A stretch of 16,733 bases of DNA from Firm-13 sp964579245 (GCA_964579245.1 CAZOFY010000053.1:1-16733); one strand, 5' to 3'; numbered from the stretch's first letter, positions 7,122-14,523 are shown. Notes: generated by a model not told the origin, from the sequence alone. A program made the numbers and translations.

Positions 7122-9341
7122 TCACTCTCTAGTATCCTTTAAGCTTTCTACCATATCGACCCGATAGGCTTTTCGCTTCAGAAAGGCCAGGGCGAGGCCA
7201 TAGCCGGCGACCTGAATCACGGCAATAATGAGGATGCTCGGCAAGGTCACGGATGTCTCAATGTATAGGTTGAACACATCGATGAAGGAGCGAAAGATCA
7301 GCGAGCTCATCGCAAGACAAGCTATGATTCCCGCGGCAATGCAGAACGGCACGAGGATATGGTGCGTGTTCAAGAGAATCCGGTTGATTTCCTTTGTCTT
7401 GTAACCAAGTACCTTAAGCATGGAGATGTTCGCGCGGTTCTCCTCGACCAGCATGTTTACCGTCAGATAAACGGTAACAACACAGAGAATCACTCCTGCG
7501 GCTATAATGAGATAAATCATACTCATCAGAATCTCAACGCCAAATTCGAGCTGCTTGCGGATATCCTCCTTGGAGAATTCCTGCAGGACCAGGTCTTTAT
7601 CGAGGCCGAGCGCCTTGTCTGAGAGGATGAGATTGTAGCTTCCCTCCGGCAAACCCAGAAGTTCCTCCGCCTGGCTTCGGCTCGTGTACACCGCACATTG
7701 CGTGTTATCGAGGATGAGATCCTCGATTGCGACGGTGTGAGAGTCAGTGGTTACCGGATTGATAAACGAGAAAGAATCACCGGCACGGATCCCGAAAAGC
7801 TCCGCCGCGTTGGTGGTCATATAGAACTTTCCGTAATCGACCGGTGCCCCGGACTTCGTCTCCAGGCGGTAGTAGGCCGGGTTCTCGACCAAGCCGCTTA
7901 CGGTAAAGACAGAATGATCCCCGCCGGATTCGAACGAAGCGGTCAGAACCTCTTCGCCGCCCTTCGCGTCGGCGGCAAGGGTGTTCATGAAGTACTGGTA
8001 TTCATACGTTCCGCCCTGATCCATGCCCTCGGAAATGATGCTCTTCCATGAGTCCGCAAAAACAAATCCGATCGAACAAAGGAAGCTGCTGAAGAAAAGC
8101 CCCAAGATGACAACTGTCGTGCGGGATTTATGGGAGAGAAGAGAGCGGAGTGTGAATTTCTTGCGAAAAGACATCCGGCTGGCAGATAAGACCCGGCCTC
8201 GTTTTTTTGCTTCCGAGGAGGAACCGGCCAAAAGGATGGTAATATTTTTCCGGATCAATCGCCACACGGCGGCAAAGGCCGTCAGTACATACAAAGTCGC
8301 GGGCATGATCAGGCAAAGAAAGATCGACGGTGTGTGAGGTCGCACGAGATAGTTTACGGACTCATAATCGGTAGCAACCAGAGTCACGAGCGACGAGCCA
8401 AGGAAAAGCGACAGAAGGATGCCAATGACGCTGCCGAGGATGCCGGGAATGATGGCATACCACATATAATGGCTCGCTATCTCAATTGATCGATATCCGA
8501 AGGACAATAATGTTCCGATCTGTCGCTGTTCTCTCTTGATCTTTCTGCCGAGAACGACGGCGACAATCATCGTATTCATGCCAAAAACCACGGGCAGAAG
8601 CCAGGCCAGCATAAGCCCGTATTGCTTGCCGATATCGCGGCAGACACTAATGCGGTTGTTCGCCTCGCTCGAGAGATATCGCAGAGTCGTGTAGGACTGG
8701 TTCACTTCTTTTCGGAAGGCAATACTATTATCTTCGTGAAAAACGACGGCGTAGTACGACTGAGCGTTCGGGAGAATTTCAAAATTTTCTGCCGACATCG
8801 TGACCTGTCCGAACCCGACATCGTCCACGTAGAAATCAGAAGGATTTTTCTGTGCGTAGATGTAGTCGGGCCGCACCGCTGTTCCTGCAACGCGAAAAGA
8901 TTCGCCGGCGACCGTAAATGCGTCTCCGGGCTCAAGCTCGTGCGCGATCGCAAAATCCGGATTCAGAAGGATCTCTCCGGAGGCAGAAATGGATGTACCG
9001 TCCTGGATTTGGACACGGTTGAGCTCTGTACTCAGCTGGAATACTCGAAGGTCATACCCGTCTTCCTCTATATCCACATAGGAGATCTTCTCAATCTCTA
9101 CATCGAAGGCGTCCTCAAGATCTTCCTGTTCCGTATCCGGAATCGGGAGAAAAGTCAGAAATTCGGCATCTTCGACGTTTCCTTCCTTCATGATGGAGGC
9201 ATATGTCGTATCGATTGCGTCCATCGAAGTATACATGACAACAACAAACAGTACGGATAATGTGGTCAAAAGAGACGCACACAAATAAAATGACAGGCTA
9301 TGCCTGATGTTGCGCCGATAGCGCTTGTTTAGATTTTTCAT
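7122..9341 (-). CDS. FtsX-like ABC transporter permease
   Basis: This is a membrane permease of 739 residues with two FtsX-type halves and eight predicted helices: about 16-38, 241-265, 292-322, 340-362, 407-430, 603-632, 661-684 and 700-721. Large extracellular domains lie between helices 1 and 2 (about 40-240) and between 5 and 6 (about 431-600). Cytoplasmic signatures such as REQRQIGTLLSFGYRSIEI and ENRANISMLKVLGYKTKEI precede helix 3 and helix 7; these are coupling helices of the MacB/FtsX type. Its ATG overlaps the TGA of the ATPase gene (ATGA), so the two are translationally coupled and make one transporter. Transporters of this class export or remove hydrophobic or peptide antibiotics, handle lipoproteins, or transmit mechanical signals; the substrate here is unknown. 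The blaI operon lies directly downstream on the same strand. Confidence 0.9.
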   Translation of the reverse strand: MKNLNKRYRRNIRHSLSFYLCASLLTTLSVLFVVVMYTSMDAIDTTYASIMKEGNVEDAEFLTFLPIPDTEQEDLEDAFDVEIEKISYVDIEEDGYDLRVFQLSTELNRVQIQDGTSISASGEILLNPDFAIAHELEPGDAFTVAGESFRVAGTAVRPDYIYAQKNPSDFYVDDVGFGQVTMSAENFEILPNAQSYYAVVFHEDNSIAFRKEVNQSYTTLRYLSSEANNRISVCRDIGKQYGLMLAWLLPVVFGMNTMIVAVVLGRKIKREQRQIGTLLSFGYRSIEIASHYMWYAIIPGILGSVIGILLSLFLGSSLVTLVATDYESVNYLVRPHTPSIFLCLIMPATLYVLTAFAAVWRLIRKNITILLAGSSSEAKKRGRVLSASRMSFRKKFTLRSLLSHKSRTTVVILGLFFSSFLCSIGFVFADSWKSIISEGMDQGGTYEYQYFMNTLAADAKGGEEVLTASFESGGDHSVFTVSGLVENPAYYRLETKSGAPVDYGKFYMTTNAAELFGIRAGDSFSFINPVTTDSHTVAIEDLILDNTQCAVYTSRSQAEELLGLPEGSYNLILSDKALGLDKDLVLQEFSKEDIRKQLEFGVEILMSMIYLIIAAGVILCVVTVYLTVNMLVEENRANISMLKVLGYKTKEINRILLNTHHILVPFCIAAGIIACLAMSSLIFRSFIDVFNLYIETSVTLPSILIIAVIQVAGYGLALAFLKRKAYRVDMVESLKDTRE

Positions 9342-10036
9342 AAGACAAGATCCTCCGCACGCACCTTCTCAGTAATCTTCGTGTTGCTGACGACCTTGCC
9401 GTCGCGAAGCTGGACGACCCGGTCAGCCATTTGGCTGATTGTCGCATTATGCGTAATGATCAGAATCGTCATACCGAGTGTCTGATTAATCTTCTCGATG
9501 TATTGCAGTACTTCCTTGGAAGATTTCGAATCCAAAGCGCCGGTCAGCTCGTCGCACAACAGCAATTTGGGATTCTTGATGATAGCCCGGGCAATCGCAG
9601 TCCGTTGCTGCTGCCCTCCGGAGAGCTCTGAGGGAAACCGGTGAACGAGGGTGGTAAGACCGAGGGACTCGATCACTTCGTTGATCGGAAGCGGGTGCGT
9701 GGCGATGTCAGATACCACTTGAATATTTTCCATAACGGTCAGATCCTGGATCAGATTATAAAATTGAAAAACGAAGCCTACGTCATTTCTCCTGTACTCC
9801 GTCAGATCGCGAATCGAGAGATCGGAAACCCGCACGTCGTCAATCGCCAGCGTGCCTGAATCCATCCTGTCGATCCCCCCGAGCATGTTGAGAAGTGTAC
9901 TTTTACCTGATCCGGAAGGCCCGAGGATTACGCAAATCTCTCTTCTTTCAATCTCCAGGCCGACCCTGTCCATCGCGAAGACCTGCGCCTCGCCTTTCCC
10001 GTACTTCTTAACTCCGTCCTTCATAGAAATAAACAT
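9338..10036 (-). CDS. ABC transporter ATP-binding protein (MacB/LolD type)
   Basis: This is a cytoplasmic ATPase of 232 residues partnering the FtsX-like permease. All hallmark motifs are present: Walker A GPSGSGKST at 39-47, Q-loop Gln91 (FVFQFYNL), signature LSGGQ at 138-142, Walker B LLLCDE at 158-163 with catalytic Glu163, the D-loop ALD, and the H-loop His196. The start at 10036 is preferred over the ATG at 10048 because GGAGG lies about 5 nt before it, and that site itself sits inside the earlier ATG context. The TGA overlaps the permease ATG. Transcription should start near 10322, leaving a leader of about 286 nt with an attenuator-like hairpin, so expression is probably controlled both at a palindromic operator and by premature termination. 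Confidence 0.93.
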   Translation of the reverse strand: MFISMKDGVKKYGKGEAQVFAMDRVGLEIERREICVILGPSGSGKSTLLNMLGGIDRMDSGTLAIDDVRVSDLSIRDLTEYRRNDVGFVFQFYNLIQDLTVMENIQVVSDIATHPLPINEVIESLGLTTLVHRFPSELSGGQQQRTAIARAIIKNPKLLLCDELTGALDSKSSKEVLQYIEKINQTLGMTILIITHNATISQMADRVVQLRDGKVVSNTKITEKVRAEDLVL

Positions 10037-10178
10037 GATTTCCTCCATTCTCGCTGCATCAAAAGAAGGATCCGGCAGAATTGATCGTGCTTCCGGGTAT
10101 TCTTTTGTGCAGCATTCTCATTGTACGATTGTGATCTTTTGTACGTGACTTCAGTCGTACGAGGATGTCCAGAGGTAT

Positions 10179-10234
10179 AAAAAAAACACCTGCGAAACAT
10201 CTTATGTCCCACAGATGCATCAAATGCATGCTGT
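10179..10234 (-). terminator. Leader attenuator: terminator with overlapping antiterminator
   Basis: On the minus strand CATCTGTGGGACAT (10217-10204) and ATGTTTCGCAGGTG (10200-10187) pair over 14 continuous positions (4 of them G-U) around the loop AAG. They are followed by eight T (10186-10179), a textbook intrinsic terminator. The G-U pairs become A-C mismatches on the opposite strand, so the structure is specific to the minus-strand RNA. Just upstream, ACAG plus ATGCAT (10234-10224, one bulge) pairs with ATGCAT plus CTGT (10220-10211) over 10 bp, using 7 nt of the terminator's 5' arm. The two folds exclude each other, as in transcription attenuators. It lies about 140 nt before the ATPase start codon. 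The signal sensed is unknown. Confidence 0.75.
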
Positions 10235-10235
10235 T

Positions 10236-10280
10236 GCCGTTTGCAAAACGGCCCGGCCCCACAAAACGGATACCCGTTTT
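10236..10280 (-). promoter_or_regulatory. Two interchangeable hairpins in the ABC operon leader
   Basis: Read on the minus strand, AAAACGG-GTAT-CCGTTTT (10280-10263) is followed after 10 nt by GCCGTTT-TGC-AAACGGC (10252-10236). The four arms share the CCGTTT/AAACGG sequence, so arm 1 can pair with arm 2 or 3, and arm 4 with arm 3 or 2. This gives alternative folds directly ahead of the antiterminator/terminator pair. A four-codon frame ATG-AGC-AGG-CGA-TAA (10293-10279) ends in the first hairpin, but it has no clear ribosome-binding site. I do not recognise a known riboswitch class. Confidence 0.55.
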
Positions 10281-10307
10281 ATCGCCTGCTCATCTCGGTT
10301 AGAATTC

Positions 10308-10358
10308 GTAAGTACAACTTACATATTTATTGTATCAGGACATAATGAATAGAGTCAA
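10308..10358 (-). promoter_or_regulatory. Promoter and palindromic operator of the ABC operon
   Basis: On the minus strand TTGACT (10358-10353), an 18-bp spacer and TACAAT (10334-10329) form a good sigma-A-type promoter. The expected start near 10322 begins a perfect palindrome GTAAGT-TGT-ACTTAC (10322-10308). Its position right at the start site fits a repressor operator. No regulator gene adjoins; the nearby BlaI site (AGTAAA-GG-TTTACT) shares GTAA...TTAC but with different spacing. Confidence 0.7.
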
Positions 10359-10361
10359 GCT

Positions 10362-10497
10362 ACTGACAACATGGTTCGTCAATCACCGATTGTCAGTGAG
10401 GTTAGGCAGATGAAGCAGTACCATCCGGTGTGACAGGTGTAATACATGATCATAATCTCGCTGAACGGTGTAGAGATCAAGGACGGTTCGGATGGTA
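10362..10497 (+). promoter_or_regulatory. Inverted repeats upstream of the fucosidase gene
   Basis: Two separate exact inverted repeats are present. ACTGACAA (10362-10369) pairs with TTGTCAGT (10390-10397) across 20 nt, with CAATC-acc-GATTG nested inside. TACCATCCG (10419-10427) pairs with CGGATGGTA (10489-10497) across 61 nt. They fill the divergent region between the ABC promoter and the fucosidase start, so they are candidates for sugar-responsive operators. A GTGACA...CATAAT pair (10430-10456) is a weak promoter candidate with short 15-bp spacing. Confidence 0.4.
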
Positions 10498-10562
10498 TAC
10501 TGGGAGAAGCTATATGACGAATGAAAATATCCCGCATTACTTGCCTCAAAGGAGAAAAGCCG

Positions 10563-11887
10563 ATGAAAGAACGTTTACAGAAAATCGATGAGGGAATCGC
10601 GGCCGGACCTTTTCACGACAATTGGGAGTCCCTGTCCCGATTCACGATTCCGGATTGGTTTCGCGAGGCGAAGTTCGGAATCTTCGTGCACTGGGGTGTT
10701 TTCACTGTGCCGGAGCACGCGAATGAGTGGTACCCGCGAAGCATGTACACAGAAGGCCTGCCGGAGTTTGAGCACCACGTGAAGACCTATGGGCCGCAAA
10801 GTCAATTCGGCTATAAGGACTTTATACCGCTCTTTACCGCGGACAAGTTCGACCCGGAGGAGTGGGCGGAGCTTTTCGCGGCGTCGGGGGCGAAGTATTA
10901 CGTGCAGGTCGCCGAGCATCACGATGGATTTCAGATGTACAAGAGCGAAATCTCGCGCTATAACGCNNNNNNNNNNNNNNNNNNNNNNNNNNNNNNNNNN
11001 NNNNNNNNNNNNNNNNNNNNNNNNNNNNNNNNNNNNNNNNNNNNNNNNNNNNNNNNNNNNNNNNNNTGGAGGACTGGCTCGTGCGGACGTGCGAAATCAT
11101 CGACCGTTATCAACCGAGTCTTCTGTACTTCGATTGGTGGATACAGCACGAGGCGTTCCGTCCTTATCTTACGAAAATGGCCGCATACTATTACTCGTCG
11201 GCGGCGGCGCGAGGGCAAAGGGTCGCGATCGCCTATAAGCACGACGCGATGATGTTCGGAACGGGGATCGTCGACATGGAGCGCGGGCAGTTTGCGGATG
11301 TGAAGCCGTTTGTGTTTCAGACGGACACGGCGGTCGCTCGGAACTCGTGGTGCTACACCGACTCGCTCGAATACAAATCCGCGGAAGAGATCCTGTGTGC
11401 GCTGATTGATATTGTCAGCAAGAACGGGTGCCTCTTACTGAACGTTGGACCGCGAGCGGACGGGTCGATCGCGACGGGAGACCGTGAGATTCTGGAGACA
11501 ATCGGGCGATGGATGTCGGTAAACGGCTCTGCGATCTATGGCAGCAAGGTGTGGAAGACGTCGGCGGAGGGGCCGACGCGCGTGAAGGAAGGCCATTTCT
11601 CGGAGCAGACGGTGACCTATACGAGCGAGGACATACGCTTTACCGTGACGGGCGGTGCGATCAATGCGATTGTCTTGAGCTATCCGGAGGATGGAAAACT
11701 TCTGATCCGGTCGCTCGGCCGTGCGGGAGATCACAATAAGGCTGGCTTTACCGGTATCATTTCTGGGGTCTCAGTGCTCGGATTTGACGAGACGCCTTCG
11801 TGGCAGGTTACCGATGAAGGGCTCGTTGTAGAGACCAAGGAAGTGCGAAGCGACCTGCCCGTTGTGGTTCGTGTCGAGATGAAATGA
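10563..11887 (+). CDS. GH29 alpha-L-fucosidase, with internal assembly gap
   Basis: This glycoside hydrolase removes terminal L-fucose from glycans. The absence of a signal peptide suggests it acts in the cytoplasm on imported oligosaccharides. The start at 10563 has AAAGGAG 8 nt upstream. The N-terminal part shows GIFVHWG at 39-45 and AEHHDGF near 117-123, typical of the GH29 barrel. After the N run the frame resumes with EIIDRYQPSLLYFDWW, where the Asp of YFD aligns with the catalytic nucleophile. NGCLLLNVGPRADG follows and then a C-terminal beta domain. The two halves are in different frames across the 100 N. The true missing length must therefore be 2 modulo 3; by comparison with GH29 proteins I expect about 190-210 bp. 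The gene is thus probably intact. An intrinsic terminator follows, so it appears monocistronic. Confidence 0.88.
10967..11066. other. Assembly gap (100 N) inside the fucosidase gene
   Basis: Exactly 100 N replaces part of the GH29 catalytic barrel between the HHDGF motif and the nucleophile region. The reading frame does not carry across 100 bases, which confirms the number is only a placeholder. Confidence 0.95.
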
Positions 11888-11906
11888 TATTGCTTTTCTT
11901 TGTGAT

Positions 11907-11924
11907 AAGACAGGTGTCTTTTTT
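11907..11924 (+). terminator. Intrinsic terminator after the fucosidase gene
   Basis: AAGAC-AGGT-GTCTT (11907-11920) forms a short stem that runs straight into six T (11919-11924). It lies 20 bp after the stop codon. The stem is only 5 bp, so efficiency may be modest. The palindrome TTTTCGCGAAAA (11921-11932) overlaps it. Confidence 0.5.
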
Positions 11925-11952
11925 CGCGAAAAGAGGGACTTGTGCTTCTACG

Positions 11953-11967
11953 GTATAGGTGCTAAAC
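11953..11967 (+). promoter_or_regulatory. Operator O1 and putative -10 of marR
   Basis: GTATAG-gtg-CTAAAC (11953-11967) matches the perfect palindrome at 12475-12489 except for one base. The candidate -10 TAAACT (11963-11968) overlaps its right half, with TTGTGC 17 bp upstream as a weak -35. Binding would block transcription of marR, which fits autorepression. Confidence 0.6.
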
Positions 11968-11974
11968 TGATTAC

Positions 11975-12457
11975 ATGGGTGAAGAAGAATTTGTCCGGGT
12001 CACCAATCTGCGCGGCAAAATAGCGAAGTTGGCGAATGAATACAGCAAGATAGATAGGATGCCCTTTGATACGGGCCTCGGGGATTTACTGTACCCTTCC
12101 GAGCTGAACATGCTCGAGGCAATTGAATCCGGGAAGGGGAAGACGGTAACGGAGCTCTGCGAATACTTCGGCATCACCAAGGGCGCCGTGTCACAGACGG
12201 TTTCGAAGCTCATCGCTCGTGGATATGTTCGCAAAGAGAAGAGCACGAAGAACTATAAAGAGGTCTGGATTGAGCTGACGGACAAGGGGATACTCGCGTG
12301 CGAGCGGCATGAGGAGTTCCACCGGCAGATGGACGCGTCTATGGTGCATCTGGTCAAGGACATTAATCCGCAGGAGCTGGAGAAGTTCGGGCAGATGCTC
12401 GATATCGTGATCCGTCATATCGATACGTATAATCAGATCACGGACCGGCATATTTGA
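11975..12457 (+). CDS. MarR-family transcriptional regulator
   Basis: This is a winged-helix DNA-binding protein of 160 residues. GDLLYPSELNMLEAIES (about 36-52) is the conserved MarR segment before the helix-turn-helix. TVTELCEYFGITKGAVSQTVSKLIARGYV (about 58-85) contains the recognition helix, and KNYKEVWIELTDKG (about 92-105) forms the wing. Such proteins usually repress their own gene and neighbours until a ligand, often a small aromatic or sulfur-reactive compound, binds. A 6-3-6 palindrome overlaps its own -10 and recurs before the next gene, giving a simple autoregulatory scheme. The ATG at 11975 lies only 6 nt after the putative -10 and has no ribosome-binding site, so the mRNA may be leaderless. 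The cluster downstream is its likely target. Confidence 0.88.
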   Translation: MGEEEFVRVTNLRGKIAKLANEYSKIDRMPFDTGLGDLLYPSELNMLEAIESGKGKTVTELCEYFGITKGAVSQTVSKLIARGYVRKEKSTKNYKEVWIELTDKGILACERHEEFHRQMDASMVHLVKDINPQELEKFGQMLDIVIRHIDTYNQITDRHI

Positions 12458-12474
12458 TATTTTTTTGCTCGATA

Positions 12475-12489
12475 GTTTAGCACCTAAAC
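12475..12489 (+). promoter_or_regulatory. Operator O2 upstream of the desulfidase gene
   Basis: GTTTAG-cac-CTAAAC (12475-12489) is a perfect palindrome with 6-bp arms. It sits 26 bp before the desulfidase start and shares its sequence with O1. It suggests that the downstream genes have their own MarR-controlled promoter in addition to readthrough from marR. I could not identify a good -35/-10 pair with confidence. Confidence 0.6.
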
Positions 12490-12514
12490 CGATAAAATGA
12501 AGGAGGACGTGAAC

Positions 12515-13162
12515 ATGTGGAGAATAAGGATTCCGACGGAGACACTGAAAGACGAGAGACATAAGAAGGTCGTGTTCTTGTCGCACTGCATTTTGAATGA
12601 GAATACGAGATATCTGGGAGGAGCCTTCTGCCCGGGTGCTTTGACAGATGTGGTCAGCAAGTGGATGAATAAAGGTGTGGGAATTGTACAGATGCCCTGC
12701 CCGGAGCAGCATGCGTGGGGTGGGGTCAACAAAACTTGGATGTGGCTCGCGTACGCGTCGAAGGGAACCTTGCGAGAACATGTGAGCAGAATCATGCTCC
12801 CCGCATTTCTTCTGTATACCCGTCTGCGATACAAGAGAATTGCCCGCGACGTCTGTAACCGGATGAAGGATTATCGCAAGGCGGGGTATGAGATCGTAGG
12901 GGTTGTCGGGATCGACGGATCGCCCACGTGCGGCGTTCGAGAGAGCTTGTCGATGAGAAGATCCACAAGGTATTTCGCGCGGCAAGAGTGGACAACAACA
13001 AGGGAAGCCTTCAACGAGGGGATGTATCGGGAATGTGCGGTGCAAGAGGAAGGGATGTATTTTCGAGAGCTTCATCGGAGGATGACGTCGGCGCACATGG
13101 AGATACCGGTCGACGCGGTGAGCCTTGCGGAAGAGATGCGGGAGAGCAAAAGAAAACAATAA
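12515..13162 (+). CDS. TudS-related putative desulfidase (CD3072-like, DUF523-related)
   Basis: This is a probable cytoplasmic iron-sulfur enzyme of 215 residues. The start at 12515 is chosen because AAGGAGG is ideally placed 8 nt before it; the ATG at 12497 has no ribosome-binding site. TudS and DUF523 proteins bind a [4Fe-4S] cluster with three Cys and remove sulfur from thiolated compounds such as 2-thiouracil. The matching motifs here are HCILNENTRY with Cys25, MPCPEQ with Cys62 and GSPTCG with Cys139. A further Cys39 lies in GAFCPG. The length and the HCILNxNTRYLGGAFCPG pattern resemble the clostridial CD3072-type branch, whose substrate is not proven. The gene lies between MarR operator O2 and a strongly initiated alpha/beta hydrolase gene 18 bp downstream, so it is probably the first enzyme of this operon. 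Confidence 0.82.
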   Translation: MWRIRIPTETLKDERHKKVVFLSHCILNENTRYLGGAFCPGALTDVVSKWMNKGVGIVQMPCPEQHAWGGVNKTWMWLAYASKGTLREHVSRIMLPAFLLYTRLRYKRIARDVCNRMKDYRKAGYEIVGVVGIDGSPTCGVRESLSMRRSTRYFARQEWTTTREAFNEGMYRECAVQEEGMYFRELHRRMTSAHMEIPVDAVSLAEEMRESKRKQ

Positions 13163-13180
13163 ACACAAGGAGGAATATAT

Positions 13181-14346
13181 ATGGAATTTACACGGGGAAC
13201 TTACCGGTTTCATGACGAACCGAACTTCAACTATCAAATGAATCGATGGGTAGCCTTCGGAAATCTTCCGGTGGAAGATGTGCGCCGGGCGGCCGGACGC
13301 ATACGGGATCTCGCGGACTGGAAGCGGGAATTTCTGGTCTTGGCTGAGCGCGCGGAAGTCGTTGGAGATCTCTTGCGACAGGCGATGTATTATCGAGCGG
13401 TAGATTTCTTCCTGCCTTATTCGGACCCGCAAAAAAAAGAGATCTACTAGAAGCTGGTGCGGCTATTTCGAGCGTATTTCGCGGAATTTTTCGCAGACGG
13501 TAGCATCGTCGAGAAGTCGGTTGCGTATGACGGAATATCACTCCCGGTTTTCTACGCCGCGCATCAGGGTACATCAGGATCCCGCGGGACAATTCTGATG
13601 ACGGGCGGATTCGACTGCTACAAGGAAGAACTGATCCCGGTGATTTTGACATTTGCGCAGGCCGGGTATGATTTCTATTACTTCGAGGGACCCGGAAAGG
13701 GAGAGGTGCTTCACCGTTATCGATACCCGATGACCTATGAGTGGGAGAAGCCGGTCGCGGCGGTACTGGATAGCCTCTCACTTTCGGATGTCACCCTGAT
13801 CGGACTGTCGCTCGGCGGTTATCTAGCCCCGAGAGCGGCGTCACGCGAGAAACGGATCACCAGAGCGATCGCGTGGGGAACGATGTATGACTTCTTCGAT
13901 GTTGTTTGCTCACGACGGGGTAGGGGACTTGAGTATTTTTTCGGTCGATGACATCCATGCGACTCGCGCCTGTGTTCAATGGTATCGTTAGGATGAAAAT
14001 GCGGCGAGACGCCTACACGTTCTGGGGAATCGATCACGGCATGCATGTCATGGGCGTGAGCAGTCCGTACGCGTATTTTCGGAAATTGCGGAAATTCACG
14101 ATGCGGAAGATCTCGGGCGAGGTCAGCCAGGACTTCCTTCTTCTTGCGGGCGCGGAGGATCATTTCTGTGAGGTCCGGCACTTCTATCGGCAGGCCGCCG
14201 CGCTTATTAACGTCAGATCATTTACCGGCCGTGTGTTCACGGCGGCGGAACATGCCGAGAATCATTGCCAGTTCGGGAATCTTCGACTGGCCATTGATAC
14301 GATGATCCAATGGATCGAGGAGAGATCTCGCGAGAACGAACGTTGA
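13181..14346 (+). pseudogene. Alpha/beta hydrolase disrupted by a TAG codon and a frameshift
   Basis: This is one ~388-codon gene in three pieces. It starts well (AAGGAGG, 7 nt before the ATG at 13181) and encodes an N-terminal helical cap (GTYRFHDEPNFNYQMNRW...) before a TAG at 13448-13450. The same frame then continues with KLVRLFRAYFAEFF and the hydrolase core. A second break lies at T6 (13936-13941): adding one T turns LEYFFGR-stop into LEYFFRSMTSMRLAPV and joins the last piece. With both repaired, the catalytic set is complete: Ser210 in GLSLGGY, Asp327 in LLAGAEDHF, and His358 or His362 in AAEHAENHCQ. The preservation of all active-site residues argues for a very recent lesion or for consensus errors. 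The substrate is unknown. It sits between the desulfidase and the ATC-hydrolase gene in the MarR cluster. Confidence 0.85.
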
Positions 14347-14373
14347 GAAGAGGTTGTCGACGAAGAAAATATG

Positions 14374-14398
14374 GCCGGGATCGACGCTATTTCCCGGC
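14374..14398 (+). promoter_or_regulatory. Stem-loop between hydrolase and ATC-hydrolase genes
   Basis: GCCGGGA (14374-14380) pairs exactly with TCCCGGC (14392-14398) across 11 nt. It follows the end of the broken hydrolase gene by 27 bp. There is no T-run, so it is not a clear terminator. It may stabilise or process the operon mRNA. Confidence 0.4.
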
Positions 14399-14523
14399 AT
14401 GAAGTGTATGATAGAAATAATCGTCATTACTATAGCGGGCACTGCGCATGACGCTTGGGGCGACGTTTGGCATCTGAACCAATGAGATTGACCGATGTTC
14501 TAAGAACAAGAAATGTAGTTTGG

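Noticed and set aside
12191..13432. 413-residue minus-strand frame
   Set aside because: It lies opposite the MarR, desulfidase and hydrolase genes, which have clear families and ribosome-binding sites. The minus-strand protein has no recognisable features.
13448..13450. Recoded TAG (alternative genetic code)
   Set aside because: The other interrupted gene carries TAA, which is used as a normal stop by several intact genes here. The same hydrolase gene also has a frameshift. TAG is absent as a stop of the confident genes, but the number is too small to mean much.
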